A stretch of DNA of 64,000 bases from Spirulinaceae cyanobacterium SM2_1_0 (GTDB taxonomy: Bacteria; Cyanobacteriota; Cyanobacteriia; Cyanobacteriales; Spirulinaceae). Shown piece by piece: positions 18,624-28,608 of this stretch. Position numbers and translations under genes: made by a program. Where the stretch lies: contig JAAUTY010000011.1 of assembly GCA_012031265.1 (NCBI GenBank), positions 1 to 64,000 of the forward strand. The letters are read 5' to 3'. The stretch's first letter is position 1, and the number at the start of each line of letters is the position of its first letter. The notes under the pieces were generated by a model. It was not told where the DNA came from. It saw only the letters and a list, made by a program, of their open reading frames with translations, and ran no database searches.

Positions 18624-20078
18624 TCACCCCTGACTCTCCATAACCGGCAGTTGGGGCAAGCGGCAGATGTAACGGTAGCTTGCATCGGCGATCTCTTGCA
18701 TCTCGAGGGTGCCGCCGTGGGCACTCAACAACTGGTAGCTGAGCAGCAGGCCTAGGGCTTCGCGCGTATTGGGAATCTCTTCATCCTCCGCCTCGGCTTC
18801 CTCAAAGGCGTTGGTGGCTTGGCTGACGAATTGATCAAAGGACGCCGCCTGGGGTGCCCCACTCATGGGTAAGCCGTCATCCAGCCAGGGATGAATCGCC
18901 CAGAGGGCAATGTGCAGCGGGAGGTCGGCGTGGGTCTCGGAATTGGCCTTGCGGGAAATGTGCAGGCGAATCTCGCTGCCGGGTTCGGAATCTTTCAGCA
19001 GGTTGAGGGCGAGGTAGTAGATTGCTTGGCGGACTTTTTCTTTGTCCAAGGGCCAAATACGCTGGCCGGGTTCGATGGTGATCTGGAAGCTCTGTTGCTG
19101 CTGACGGGCCAGGGGTTGCAGATTGGCAGTCGCTTGCTGACAGAGCATCCCCAAGTCCACGGAGGCGACCTGGAGGGGCACCTCGCAGCCGGTGATCTCG
19201 CCGAGATTGACGATCTCTTCCACCAGCGAGAGCAGATACTCGCCGCTGGTGTAGATGATGCCCAGGTATTTCTGTTGTTTGTCAGTCAGCGCTCCGTAGA
19301 CTTTTTGCTCCAGCACTCGCGCCATGCCCATGACCGAGGTGAGCGGGGCGCGCAGTTCGCCAGTGAGTTGGGCGAGGAGTTGCACCTTGAGGGTGTCGAG
19401 TTCTGAGGGGGACAGGTCGGGCAGCGAGGGTTCAGGGCGGGCGGTGGAGGGGCTGGCAGGAACTGTAGCGGGCGGTGGCGTGGCTGCCAGCGCTGGCGGC
19501 AAGGTGGCGTTGCGATATTCGCTGGTACACCACCGCGCTGCGAGGGCTAGCAAGTCGAGATCCTGTTGGCTAAAAACGTGGGGATCGAGGTCCCAGACTG
19601 TGAGCGTTCCCCAACATTCACCCTCTGGCGCAAATAGGGGCACGCCAGCATAGGCACGGATGCCATAGTCCAAAAACAGGGGATTTTGGGCAAAAAAGGG
19701 ATCGCTAGCCGCATCCTCGATCACTAGCGGCTGCTGGCTGTCGATGGCGTGTTGGCTAAAGGATTCGGCGCGCAGGATTTCGCGGCGACTGGCGATCGCA
19801 TTCATCACGCCCAGAGCCGAGAGGCCGACGCAGGCCTTGAGCACCAGATGCTCAGGCGTCGCGACGCTGAGAAAGGCGATCGGAGCATTGAGCAAGCGTG
19901 CCGCGAGCTGGACGGCTTCCTCAAAGACGGGCACGGGTTGACCCGACAGCAGCGCGAGGGCGGCGATCGCCTGCTGGCGTTTTTGCTCACGCTCAGCCGT
20001 TTGCAGACCATCCAGGCGGCAAAACAGTCGATTTGTCGGGCGGCTTTTGCCGCTAGCCTCTGAAGATGACATGGGCAT
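18624..20078 (-). CDS. GAF-domain histidine-kinase-like protein lacking the phospho-acceptor His
   Basis: A 484-residue soluble sensor-like protein. Residues about 45-190 form a GAF domain (FEEAVQLAARLLNAPIAFLSV ... YAGVPLFAPEGECWGTLTVWD). A Pro/Ala-rich linker follows, then a HisKA-like helix pair from about 230. The usual HELRTPL is here GELRAPLTSVMG, so Gly240 replaces the phosphorylated His. The C-terminal ATPase-like region keeps only a weak G-box (ALGLLLSYQLLSAHGGTLEM), and the N-box is degenerate. A scaffold or binding role, or action through another kinase, fits better than autophosphorylation. The GAF may bind a small ligand or bilin, but no obvious chromophore Cys motif is seen. Confidence 0.8.
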   Translation of the reverse strand: MPMSSSEASGKSRPTNRLFCRLDGLQTAEREQKRQQAIAALALLSGQPVPVFEEAVQLAARLLNAPIAFLSVATPEHLVLKACVGLSALGVMNAIASRREILRAESFSQHAIDSQQPLVIEDAASDPFFAQNPLFLDYGIRAYAGVPLFAPEGECWGTLTVWDLDPHVFSQQDLDLLALAARWCTSEYRNATLPPALAATPPPATVPASPSTARPEPSLPDLSPSELDTLKVQLLAQLTGELRAPLTSVMGMARVLEQKVYGALTDKQQKYLGIIYTSGEYLLSLVEEIVNLGEITGCEVPLQVASVDLGMLCQQATANLQPLARQQQQSFQITIEPGQRIWPLDKEKVRQAIYYLALNLLKDSEPGSEIRLHISRKANSETHADLPLHIALWAIHPWLDDGLPMSGAPQAASFDQFVSQATNAFEEAEAEDEEIPNTREALGLLLSYQLLSAHGGTLEMQEIADASYRYICRLPQLPVMESQG

Positions 20079-20555
20079 TTCAAGGCCCCGATGGGCACAG
20101 CTCTAGGGATGAATGGGCGCTCAATTGCGGCTCGACCTGCTCTGTACTTGCTAGCGACCCCGACTTGGGATCATGGCAACCACAGTCGTTCTCCTCCATT
20201 ATGCGGCCCGGATCACCGGGGTCGGGAGGGGATGTCAAGTCACAGCCCTCGCAGACCCGTTTCCCCCGTTAATGCTTGAGCGGGGCGACGGTATTGGGCT
20301 GACCCAGCGCTTCGCGGGGGCGTGGGGTGGCAGCGCGAGCGATGAGCGATGCTGTGAGCGCTTCGGAACAGCGGGTAGCGTCGCTACGCAAGCGGCACCA
20401 AGGTCGCGATGCAAGTGTCTGCTCAGCCGCCGAATGCTTTATGATGCGGTGTGGGCTTGCTCTTTGTCCAGTGGGGCTTCCACCGATTTGGCTAGTAGCT
20501 TGTGCTGCTACCCTCACAACTGAAATTACGGAGTGATTGACCGTGCCGCTCCGGT
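20079..20555. other. Intergenic region between the GAF protein and gun4
   Basis: About 480 bases without a supported gene. It includes short AGCGATG/GCTACGC-rich direct and inverted motifs (20330-20400) of the kind scattered in cyanobacterial spacers. A weak hairpin (CCGCT/AGCGG) lies next to the gun4 stop. I see no convincing small photosystem peptide. Confidence 0.5.
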
Positions 20556-21281
20556 TTAAGCGGTCGTCGTCCAGGCCGGATGCGATAGCAGCGAGGTCAA
20601 GACGCGCGCGCCACGCAATTGGTTGGACAAGGGCAGGTGACCGCGTGGGGCGCTGAGATCCCAGGTGAATTCGTTCGGGTAGCGGGTCCAGCGGTTCCCC
20701 GCTTTCCAGCCAATCTTGGCCCAGAGCTTGACGAAATCCTTACCCTGGGCGAGCCAGAGTTGGCGCTGTACGGAGTAGCCGAAGCGGTCGGCAGAATACA
20801 CGCGCCAGAGCTGATCCAAGCTAAGCAGATCGGCACTGGGGAACTTTTCGACTTCCGAGAAATAGAGCCAGTTGCGCTGCTGGGCGGTGGGACCTGCTAG
20901 TTCGCAGAGTTTTTCCAAGGTGAGGCGATCGCCCGTTTCATAATCCCCGGCTACCAGCGCCTGCTGCACTGGCTGATAGTCGATGCCCCGCTCGGAGACT
21001 AGCGGCACGAGACCGTTGGGGAACTGGTTGCGTAGCAGCGCGCGCAGATCCGGGATGCCGCTCTGGGCGAGGATTTGGTAGGCGCGGCCACTGGCAGGCG
21101 TCGGCTCGGTATCGCCTTGGGTGAGCAGGAAATCTTGGAGGAGTGGCCAACCGCGATCGCCACAGTCTGCGAGTTGGGCGATCGCGGTCAGTTGGCTTTT
21201 GAGTGGGGCTTGCTGCAACTGGGCGCGCAGGGCTTCAAAGTCAGCACCCGCCGCCGCCGAGGACAAATTGGAATCGGTCAT
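20556..21281 (-). CDS. gun4: GUN4 domain protein, porphyrin-binding regulator of Mg-chelatase
   Basis: Binds protoporphyrin IX/Mg-protoporphyrin and stimulates Mg-chelatase (ChlH) in chlorophyll synthesis. The 241-residue product has the cyanobacterial two-part layout. An N-terminal helical-repeat domain (about 1-90) is followed by the GUN4 core from about 100 (DYQPVQQALVAGDYETGDRLTLEKL). The characteristic FPSADLLSLDQLWRVYSADRFGYSVQRQLW and the GHLP segment near the C-terminus follow. Single-domain paralogues also exist in cyanobacteria; this length fits the original Gun4 form. It starts at ATG 21281. No chlorophyll genes are adjacent. Confidence 0.93.
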   Translation of the reverse strand: MTDSNLSSAAAGADFEALRAQLQQAPLKSQLTAIAQLADCGDRGWPLLQDFLLTQGDTEPTPASGRAYQILAQSGIPDLRALLRNQFPNGLVPLVSERGIDYQPVQQALVAGDYETGDRLTLEKLCELAGPTAQQRNWLYFSEVEKFPSADLLSLDQLWRVYSADRFGYSVQRQLWLAQGKDFVKLWAKIGWKAGNRWTRYPNEFTWDLSAPRGHLPLSNQLRGARVLTSLLSHPAWTTTA

Positions 21282-21543
21282 GGGCGCTCAGTGACGATGC
21301 GAATCGTTGGTTGAGGGCGGCGTGACCGCCGCAACCGAGCTGCGGGGCCGCCAGTCGGGGTCGCACCCCAATTCGCGATTCGTTCTATCAGCTTAAGCGG
21401 CGAGACGGGTTCGACACAAGCACGACGCCCGCTTTCGGTGTCCGTTCGGGAGAGCCGGTCGCCCGTCCCGACAGCGACCCAAAACGCGGAATTCCCCGCG
21501 CGCGATCGCCCGCCCGTGTCCAGCCTCAGTGCCTACCCTGACT

Positions 21544-23301
21544 TCACCCAAGCTGCAACTTTTCGGCCAGCAGCCAACCGCCCGCCGCATTGGGATAGGC
21601 CCAGACCCCCAGCGTTTTGCCGTTGGGGAAATCCGCCAAGCGCCGCGCCACCTCCGGCCGTGCCGTGATCAGCGACCAGTGCCGCTTCGGAGCAGACGAG
21701 TCCGTCAGATCGAGCCGGTAGTCGCCAGCTTCGCTGGCGGAGAAGTAGCCAGTGTAGAAGTGACCCACTGCGACTTCGCTGGAAAAGTTGCTGTCACAGG
21801 GACAATTGCCGTCTAGCGGGTAGGTGTCGGGGCGATCGCCATATTCACACTGCCACTGCACCCATTGCGGATGCTCCGGCGGCAGATTTAGCAACGGAAT
21901 GATCGCAGCGGGTGCGTCCGGGTCGGTCAGCAAGGCCGCTTGCAAGGCTCTGACCGACAACTCGCGCGGCTGACAGCCTTGCTCCACGCAGAGCGCCGCC
22001 GCCATCCCGGCCGCTTGGCCAATGCCCATGACGATCGGTTGCAGGCGCGTCGCTCCATTGGCGATGTGTGAGACCGAAATATTTTTTTCGCAGGCCAGCA
22101 AACCATCGACGGTGGCGGGGATCAGCGCCTCGTAGGGAATCGCAAAGGGGGTTCCCGTCCAGCGCCCCCCCCAGCGCATCGACTTCGGGGCGAGGGGAAA
22201 TTCGACGCCGGGGTAGTGGTGGTCATTGGGGTAGTTGCCGAGGGCGATCGCGCTCATCTCTCCCTGTTTATTCATCGGGAGCGCTGCCACCTGCCCACCC
22301 GCACGGGGCAAAATATCCCGCTCGGTCACCGTCGCCAGTCCGCGCAGGCGGCGGCTCTCGCGGTAGTAGGCTTGCAGCGCCAGCCCCGGTGAGGCTGGGT
22401 CAGGAAACACAGCGCTCGCCAGACCATAACGCGAGCCGAGGTTTTCCTGAATGTAGCGGGCAAAGGCTTGGCTGTGCCAGCGGGCTTCCTGTTGCCACTC
22501 GCGGCGGGCGGCCTCGGAGGTGAGCAAACGGTCGAGGCGATCGCCCCAGTCGTTCCCCTGCTGGGGCCAGTTGAGCATGAACAGATCCGAGCTGAGGCGA
22601 CCGTAGTGAAGGAACGGCTCGCCGCCATAGCCGTCCCAGGCCCCGGTGAAACAGTTGGGGTCAGCAGTCGGCGGGGCCGCGATCGCCGGCGCAATTTCGC
22701 CATAATCTTGCAAAATCGCCACCCAGGTCGGCGCTTGCACCGGATAGCGCTCGGTCAGCTCATTCGCCGCGACGGGGGCGCTCGGTTCGTCAAATTCGGC
22801 CTGCCACTCCCAGCCCCAGCGGTGCGGCACATCCCCCAGGGCCAGTAAATCGCCAAGTTCGGTGCCGTCGAGAATGACATCGGCACGAATTTCATAGTCC
22901 GGGAAACGCACGCTTGCCAGGCGATCGCCCACCCGCTGCACCTCAAGCGGCACTTGCCCGACGAGCCAGCGCAGGTTCGGCAGTGCCTGCACCCAGTCGG
23001 CGAAAATCTGCGCACCGACACGAGGATCGTAGGCGAACAGGCTCACCCAGCTCCAGTCCAGCCCGCCGACTTGGCGTTGACGGAGGGCTTGCAAATAGGC
23101 CCCCCAGATTCCAGTTCTCAGAGCCACCAGTTCGTTGCCGTCGGGGGCGGCGACTCCGGCGGCGGTCAGCATCCCGCCTAGCCACGGACCCGCACTGACC
23201 AAAACGGTCTGCGCGCCGCGTCGGGCGGCTTGGATGGCGGCGGCGGTGCCCCCCGTGCCACCCCCGACGACTAAAACTTCGGCCGTAATCGTTACGAACA
23301 T
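21544..23301 (-). CDS. FAD-dependent oxidoreductase (FAD_oxidored family)
   Basis: A 585-residue flavoprotein. The N-terminal dinucleotide fold reads AEVLVVGGGTGGTAAAIQAARRG, followed by WLGGMLTAAG. The second FAD-contacting segment is ADVILDGTELGDLLAL near residue 145, and a C-terminal flavin motif is in VSHIANGATRLQPIVMGIGQAAGMAAAL. The last 110 residues form an extra domain (GHFYTGYFSASEAGDYRLDL), an added beta domain typical of the group. The substrate is unknown; relatives are annotated as FAD-dependent dehydrogenases or xanthan-lyase-like proteins. It is divergent from the succinic semialdehyde dehydrogenase gene across 190 bases. Confidence 0.85.
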   Translation of the reverse strand: MFVTITAEVLVVGGGTGGTAAAIQAARRGAQTVLVSAGPWLGGMLTAAGVAAPDGNELVALRTGIWGAYLQALRQRQVGGLDWSWVSLFAYDPRVGAQIFADWVQALPNLRWLVGQVPLEVQRVGDRLASVRFPDYEIRADVILDGTELGDLLALGDVPHRWGWEWQAEFDEPSAPVAANELTERYPVQAPTWVAILQDYGEIAPAIAAPPTADPNCFTGAWDGYGGEPFLHYGRLSSDLFMLNWPQQGNDWGDRLDRLLTSEAARREWQQEARWHSQAFARYIQENLGSRYGLASAVFPDPASPGLALQAYYRESRRLRGLATVTERDILPRAGGQVAALPMNKQGEMSAIALGNYPNDHHYPGVEFPLAPKSMRWGGRWTGTPFAIPYEALIPATVDGLLACEKNISVSHIANGATRLQPIVMGIGQAAGMAAALCVEQGCQPRELSVRALQAALLTDPDAPAAIIPLLNLPPEHPQWVQWQCEYGDRPDTYPLDGNCPCDSNFSSEVAVGHFYTGYFSASEAGDYRLDLTDSSAPKRHWSLITARPEVARRLADFPNGKTLGVWAYPNAAGGWLLAEKLQLG

Positions 23302-23490
23302 TTACAATGAGCGGAAGCAAGTGACCACTACACCCACAGAGTCGCAGTGCCTTCAATCTCTCACCCTGACAGGGTTTTGTTAAGTGTTGTGTTAGGAGCA
23401 ATACATTTTGATGGAACCAAAACTGCTACCCGGACTAGACTGAAGAGTAAGGGATGATTAAAAAAGAATTAAGACCAGGAGCAGCAGGCT

Positions 23491-24855
23491 ATGGCGATCG
23501 CCACTGTCAGCCCAGTTACGGGTGAAACACTGAAGACGTTTCCCCCCCTGACCACCGCAGAACTCGAAGAAAAGTTGACGCTCGCTGAAGCGGCGTTTCG
23601 CTCCTACCGCCGCACCACTTTTGCTGAGCGAGGCGCTTGGCTGCGGCGGGCGGCGGAAATCTTGGACGCCAAGCGCGATGAGTATGGGCGGCTGATGACG
23701 ACGGAGATGGGCAAGACCCTGAAGAGTGCGATCGCCGAGGTCCAGAAATGCGCCCTCGTCTGCCGCTACTACGCCGACAACGCCGCTATCTTCCTCGCTG
23801 ATCAGCCCGCTACGAGCGATGCCAGTACCAGCTTCGTCCGCTATCAACCCCTGGGAATCGTGCTCGCGGTCATGCCTTGGAACTTCCCCTTCTGGCAAGT
23901 CTTCCGCTTCGCCGCTCCGGCGCTGATGGCCGGCAATGTCGGTCTGCTCAAGCACGCCTCGAATGTGCCCCAGTGCGCCCTGGCGATCGAGCAGGTTTTC
24001 CAGGCGGCGGGGTTTCCGGCAAATGTGTTCCAAACGCTGCTGATCCCAGCGAGCGCAGTCGAGACGGTCATCCACGATCCCCGCGTCCAAGCCGCAACAC
24101 TGACCGGCAGCGAAACGGCCGGGATGAGCTTGGCGGCGGCGGCAGGTCGGCAACTGAAGAAGGTCGTGCTCGAGCTGGGCGGCAGCGATCCCTTCATCGT
24201 CTTATCCAGTGCCGATCTGGACGCGGCGGCAACGGCGGCTGTGACCGCACGGATGTTGAACAACGGGCAATCTTGCATTGCCGCCAAACGCTTCATCTTG
24301 GTGGCGAGTATCGCCGATGCGTTTATCGAAAAGCTGGTCGCCCAGTTCAGCGCCCTGAAGCTGGGTGATCCCCTGGATGCAGCCACCGATATTGGCCCGC
24401 TGGCGACGACGGCGATCCGTGACGAGCTGGCCGCGCAAGTCGAGCAACTGGTGGCGCAAGGGGCGAAACGGTTACTGGGAGGACAGCCAATGGCGGGGAT
24501 GAGCAATTTTTACCCGCCGACGATCTTGACCGGGATTGACCCGGATTGGCCCGAAGCCCGTGAGGAACTGTTTGGGCCGGTGGCGATGGTGTTTCGGGTG
24601 CCGAATCTGGACGCGGCGATCGCTCTCGCCAATGACACTCCCTTCGGGCTGGGTGCCAGCGCCTGGACACAAGATCCGGCGGAGCGCGATCGCTGCGTCG
24701 CCGAACTTGAAGCGGGTGCGGTGTTTATCAACGGCTTGGTCAAGTCTGATCCCCGCCTGCCCTTCGGCGGCATCAAGCGCTCCGGCTACGGCCGCGAGCT
24801 GAGTCGGGAGGGGATTCTCGAATTTATTAATGTCAAAACTGTTTGGATTGCGTAG
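23491..24855 (+). CDS. gabD: Succinic semialdehyde dehydrogenase (NAD(P)+)
   Basis: Oxidises succinic semialdehyde to succinate. The 454-residue product is an aldehyde dehydrogenase with the Rossmann segment LTGSETAGMSLAA, the catalytic Glu in KVVLELGGSDPFIVL, the catalytic Cys in NNGQSCIAAKRF, and the C-terminal PFGGIKRSGYGRELS. The shortened length and the NNGQSCIAAKRF signature match GabD-type enzymes. The gene is followed after 105 bases by 2-oxoglutarate decarboxylase on the same strand. The pair is the cyanobacterial route from 2-oxoglutarate to succinate that bypasses 2-oxoglutarate dehydrogenase. The sequence GACCAGGAGCAGC just upstream contains a Shine-Dalgarno-like AGGAG. Confidence 0.94.
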   Translation: MAIATVSPVTGETLKTFPPLTTAELEEKLTLAEAAFRSYRRTTFAERGAWLRRAAEILDAKRDEYGRLMTTEMGKTLKSAIAEVQKCALVCRYYADNAAIFLADQPATSDASTSFVRYQPLGIVLAVMPWNFPFWQVFRFAAPALMAGNVGLLKHASNVPQCALAIEQVFQAAGFPANVFQTLLIPASAVETVIHDPRVQAATLTGSETAGMSLAAAAGRQLKKVVLELGGSDPFIVLSSADLDAAATAAVTARMLNNGQSCIAAKRFILVASIADAFIEKLVAQFSALKLGDPLDAATDIGPLATTAIRDELAAQVEQLVAQGAKRLLGGQPMAGMSNFYPPTILTGIDPDWPEAREELFGPVAMVFRVPNLDAAIALANDTPFGLGASAWTQDPAERDRCVAELEAGAVFINGLVKSDPRLPFGGIKRSGYGRELSREGILEFINVKTVWIA

Positions 24856-24960
24856 AATTCCTAAGATAAGCGCGACCGTTCCAGCCATTTCTACCGAAAA
24901 GACGGGCGGCTGCTCACTCTGAATTAAGAGACCCAATTTAACTGGCGGATACTAAATCTT

Positions 24961-26607
24961 ATGGGCACAATGAATACAGCTGAACTGCTCGTTCGCTGTT
25001 TGGAAAACGAAGGCGTCGAATACGTTTTTGGACTTCCCGGCGAAGAAAACCTGCACGTTCTGCAAGCACTAGCGAACTCCCCTATTCGCTTCATCACCAC
25101 CCGTCACGAGCAAGGCGCAGCGTTTATGGCCGATGTCTACGGGCGTTTGACGGGTAAGGCGGGCGTCTGCCTTTCGACCCTCGGCCCTGGCGCGACCAAC
25201 CTGATGACGGGTGTGGCTGATGCTAACCTGGATGGCGCACCGCTGGTGGCGATCACAGGTCAGGTCGGCACCGACCGGATGCACATCGAGTCGCATCAGT
25301 ATCTCGATCTGGTCTCGATGTTCGACCCGGTGACGAAGTGGAACAAGCAGATCGTGCGGCCGAGTAACACGCCAGAAATCATCCGCAAAGGCTTTAAGTT
25401 GGCGCAACAAGAGAAGCCCGGTGCTGTTCACATCGACTTGCCAGAAAATATCGCCGCCATGGCCGTGGAGGGTCAGCCGCTGGAGACGGATGGGCGCGAG
25501 CCGATCTATGCCTCGTTCCGCAGTTTGACCAAGGCTTCAGAAGCAATTTCCAAGGCGAAGAATCCGCTGATCCTGGCTGGCAACGGGACAATCCGCGCTG
25601 AGGCGAGTGAGGCCTTGACGGAATTTGCGACTCGGATGAGCATTCCGGTGGTCAATACCTTCATGGGCAAGGGGACGATTCCCTACACGCACCCGCTGGC
25701 GCTCTGGACGCTGGGTTTGCAGCAACGCGACCATATTACTTGCGCGTTTGAACAGACGGATTTGGTCATCGCCGTTGGCTACGATCTGGTCGAATATTCA
25801 CCGAAGAAGTGGAATCCCGGTGGCTCAATCCCGATTGTGCATGTCGGCACACAACCGGCGGAAATTGATAGCAGCTATATTCCAGCGGTGGAAGTGGTTG
25901 GGGATATTGCGGATTCCCTTTTGGAGATCACCAAGCGGGCGGATCGGGAAAGGCGTCCGACCCCGGCGATCGCTGACCTCCGGGCCAATATTCGCGAGGA
26001 ATACGAGCATTACGCCAATGATGCCGAGTTTCCGATCAAGCCGCAGAAGCTGATCTACGACCTACGGCAGGTGATGGGACCGGAGGACATCGTGATTTCC
26101 GATGTCGGCGCGCACAAGATGTGGATGGCACGGCACTACCATTGCGATCGCCCCAACACTTGCCTGATCTCCAATGGTTTCGCCGCCATGGGGATCGCGA
26201 TCCCCGGCGCGCTCGCCGCGAAGTTGGTCTATCCGGAGCGCCGCGTTGTTGCTGTGACGGGGGATGGCGGCTTCATGATGAACTGTCAGGAGCTGGAGAC
26301 GGCCCTGCGCGAGAAAACGCCATTTGTAACGCTGATCTTCAATGACAATGGCTATGGCTTGATCGAGTGGAAGCAGTTGGCTCAGTTCGGCGAGTCGCAT
26401 TTCATTGAGTTTACCAATCCGGATTTTGTTAAGTTCGCCGAGAGCATGGGTCTGAAGGGCTACCGGGTGGAGTCGACGGCTGATTTGATCCCGACGCTGA
26501 AAACGGCGCTCGAGCAGGATGTTCCGGCGGTGATCGACTGTCCCGTGGACTATCGTGAGAATTTGCGCTTCTCGCAGCGGGCCGGTGATCTCAACTGCAA
26601 GATCTAG
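24961..26607 (+). CDS. 2-oxoglutarate decarboxylase (ThDP enzyme, acetolactate-synthase-like)
   Basis: A 548-residue thiamine-diphosphate enzyme that decarboxylates 2-oxoglutarate to succinic semialdehyde. The N-terminal Pyr domain has the catalytic Glu in FITTRHEQGAAFMADVYGR. A central domain follows, then the PP domain with the cofactor motif VTGDGGFMMNCQELETALREKTPFVTLIFNDNGYG (GDG...NDN). Sequence alone resembles acetolactate synthase large subunit, and such genes are often so named. The adjacent semialdehyde dehydrogenase and the absence of a small regulatory subunit point to the decarboxylase described in Synechococcus PCC 7002 and Synechocystis. It starts at ATG 24961, with a second in-frame ATG at 24970. 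Confidence 0.85.
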   Translation: MGTMNTAELLVRCLENEGVEYVFGLPGEENLHVLQALANSPIRFITTRHEQGAAFMADVYGRLTGKAGVCLSTLGPGATNLMTGVADANLDGAPLVAITGQVGTDRMHIESHQYLDLVSMFDPVTKWNKQIVRPSNTPEIIRKGFKLAQQEKPGAVHIDLPENIAAMAVEGQPLETDGREPIYASFRSLTKASEAISKAKNPLILAGNGTIRAEASEALTEFATRMSIPVVNTFMGKGTIPYTHPLALWTLGLQQRDHITCAFEQTDLVIAVGYDLVEYSPKKWNPGGSIPIVHVGTQPAEIDSSYIPAVEVVGDIADSLLEITKRADRERRPTPAIADLRANIREEYEHYANDAEFPIKPQKLIYDLRQVMGPEDIVISDVGAHKMWMARHYHCDRPNTCLISNGFAAMGIAIPGALAAKLVYPERRVVAVTGDGGFMMNCQELETALREKTPFVTLIFNDNGYGLIEWKQLAQFGESHFIEFTNPDFVKFAESMGLKGYRVESTADLIPTLKTALEQDVPAVIDCPVDYRENLRFSQRAGDLNCKI

Positions 26608-26678
26608 CGGGAAGCGCCTCAGATTGGCCGCTCCACGCTGCCATGGATCAGGTCTCATCGATATACCCAATCACTCTT

Positions 26679-26724
26679 CCAACCCTGGGAGCGGGGCTGC
26701 CAATTCCCGTTCGCCCAGGTTTGG
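26679..26724. terminator. Hairpin between convergent 2-oxoglutarate decarboxylase and mnmE
   Basis: Arms CCAACCCTGGGAGCGGG and CCCGTTCGCCCAGGTTTGG pair over about 17 bases with a few mismatches. It lies between two convergent stop codons and could end either transcript. No T run is present. It resembles the hairpin at 105-150 in sequence. Confidence 0.5.
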
Positions 26725-26859
26725 GAGAAGGGGTCGGGAGATAACGACAATGGCGACACCAAACTGTGATGTGGCCATTTTCTATCGCTGGGGTTAAGAC
26801 AAGGCATCGCTTGAGTTTTAGCCTGCTGTAAGGCTTGTTTTATCAGTATCCGGTGCCGA

Positions 26860-28239
26860 TCATTTGCCGATGCAAAAGCGGCTGAAAATGCGCTCAAGCA
26901 CGGCTTCTGTGACCGTTTCCCCGGTCACTTCGCCGAGCGCTTGAATCGCGGCTCGCAAGTCAATCGTCCAGAAGTCCAAGGGGAGTGTGTCGGCGATCGC
27001 CCGCTCCACCTCAGCCAGCGCCAACTGAGCACGGGTCAAGGCTTGCGACTGACGTTGATTGATGGCGATTTCCAGATCAGCGGCGTGCAGCTCGCCCTGA
27101 GCGACGACGCTGAGGATCGCCTGATCCAGAGTTTCCAGACCGCGATCGCCCGCCGCTGCGGTGTAGGCCACTTGAGCAATTTCCGGCGGGTAGTCCACAG
27201 TGGCAGGGTCTCCGAGGTCGATCTTGTTGATGACGAGGATGAGCGATCGCCCCTTGACCTGCTGATAAATTGTCGCATCGGCGGCCGTCCAACCCGCACT
27301 GGCATCGACCACGAGCAAGACCAGATCAGCGGTTTGGGCGACGGCGCGCGATCGCTCGATCCCCAGCTTCTCGACCGCATCGGTCGCGGGGCGGATGCCC
27401 GCCGTATCTAGCACCTGCACCGGAATACCGCCGACGGTGAGGCTGGATTCGATGACATCGCGGGTCGTACCCGGTAGCTCAGTGACGATGGCGCGATCGC
27501 TGCGACTCCAGGCATTCAGTAGGCTCGACTTGCCGACATTGGGCTGCCCGACAATCGCCACCTTCAGACCACTCCGCAACAGTTCGCCGCGCTCGGCGGT
27601 GGCGGCAATGGCGGCGACTTGGGCAGAGACGACTTGCAGTTGTGCCTGAATGTCGGTCTCATCTAAGGGCGGCAAGTCATCCTCAAAATCGATGCGCGCT
27701 TCGATCTCAGCCAAAATATCGAGGCAGGTTTGGCGCAAGGCTCGCAGCGGGCGGGCGAGTTTGCCTTGCAGGCCAGCCAGAGCCAATTGCGCTGCCTCGG
27801 GCGATCGCGCGCTGACCAGATCGGCAACACTTTCGGCTTGGGTCAGATCCAGCCGCCCATTGAGAAAGGCGCGCAGACTAAACTCACCCGGCTGCGCCAG
27901 TCGTGCCCCGGCGGCCAGGCAGAGTTGCAGCACGCGCTGCACCGGGATCGCGCCGCCATGACAGTGAAACTCCACCACATCCTCGCGCGTGAACGAGCGC
28001 GGCGCGAGCATCAGCAGCAACAAGCCCTCGTCCACCACTTGTCCTGTGTCTGGCACGCAGATATGCCCGTAGAGAATGCGGTGGCTCTCCCAGGCTTGGC
28101 GGCCGGGAGCGCGGAACAGTTGACGGGCGATCGCCACCGCAGTCGGCCCCGAAACCCGGACAATGCCAATGCTGCCCTGACCGGGCACAATTGCGGAGGC
28201 GATCGCCGCAATTGTCTCTTCTGAATACAAATGTTGCAC
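26860..28239 (-). CDS. mnmE: tRNA modification GTPase MnmE
   Basis: With MnmG it installs the carboxymethylaminomethyl group at U34 of certain tRNAs. The 459-residue product starts with the N-terminal folate-binding domain ([23 protein letters not shown]). A helical domain follows, with an inserted Ras-like G domain at about 220-380: [14 protein letters not shown] (G1), PGTTRDV (G2), DTAGIR (G3) and NKID (G4). It ends with the diagnostic FCIGK, whose Cys is needed for activity. The start at 28239 fits the family. A single gene; MnmG is not in the window. Confidence 0.97.
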   Translation of the reverse strand: MQHLYSEETIAAIASAIVPGQGSIGIVRVSGPTAVAIARQLFRAPGRQAWESHRILYGHICVPDTGQVVDEGLLLLMLAPRSFTREDVVEFHCHGGAIPVQRVLQLCLAAGARLAQPGEFSLRAFLNGRLDLTQAESVADLVSARSPEAAQLALAGLQGKLARPLRALRQTCLDILAEIEARIDFEDDLPPLDETDIQAQLQVVSAQVAAIAATAERGELLRSGLKVAIVGQPNVGKSSLLNAWSRSDRAIVTELPGTTRDVIESSLTVGGIPVQVLDTAGIRPATDAVEKLGIERSRAVAQTADLVLLVVDASAGWTAADATIYQQVKGRSLILVINKIDLGDPATVDYPPEIAQVAYTAAAGDRGLETLDQAILSVVAQGELHAADLEIAINQRQSQALTRAQLALAEVERAIADTLPLDFWTIDLRAAIQALGEVTGETVTEAVLERIFSRFCIGK

Positions 28240-28608
28240 TCCCTACTGCGGTGAATGAATGGTTCCAGTGTCAATCATTTGCTCCCCTTTGAGGGCTTGG
28301 GTATACTCTAAAACGTTGATGAGCATTCGTGTTGAGTGCCACTGAGACCAAATCCTGTTTTCGGAACCTGAAAATTCTCTCCCGCATCCCCAGCCCTTCT
28401 CGGCCCTTGGTACAAAAGAACCAGTTAAAAATGGACACACTAATCCTATCAAGTGCCAAATTCAACATCGTGGAAGTAGTGATCTAAACCAATGAACATA
28501 GCTGATTTTTTCACACATGAAAATCTAGAAATAGTAGGATTTACTGAGCGGTTTATTGCCAAATCATCTTGGAATTTCGACCATCAGTAACAGTAGATAT
28601 AGCGTTTC
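28240..28608. other. AT-rich spacer upstream of mnmE bordering the IS630 remnant
   Basis: Holds the presumed mnmE promoter. In its last 120 bases a small plus-strand frame lies at 28492-28590 (separate entry). Composition is clearly lower in GC than the genes around it, which suggests acquired DNA. No other feature seen. Confidence 0.5.
28492..28590 (+). CDS. Small AT-rich ORF beside the IS remnant, possibly a truncated gene
   Basis: An open frame of 32 codons starting ATG with MNIADFFTHENLEIVGFTER and ending at TAA 28588-28590, only some 20 bases before the transposase stop codon. Amino-acid content looks protein-like and AT-rich codons dominate. I recognise no family. It may be the 5' remnant of a gene cut by the insertion, or chance. 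Confidence 0.25.
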   Translation: MNIADFFTHENLEIVGFTERFIAKSSWNFDHQ

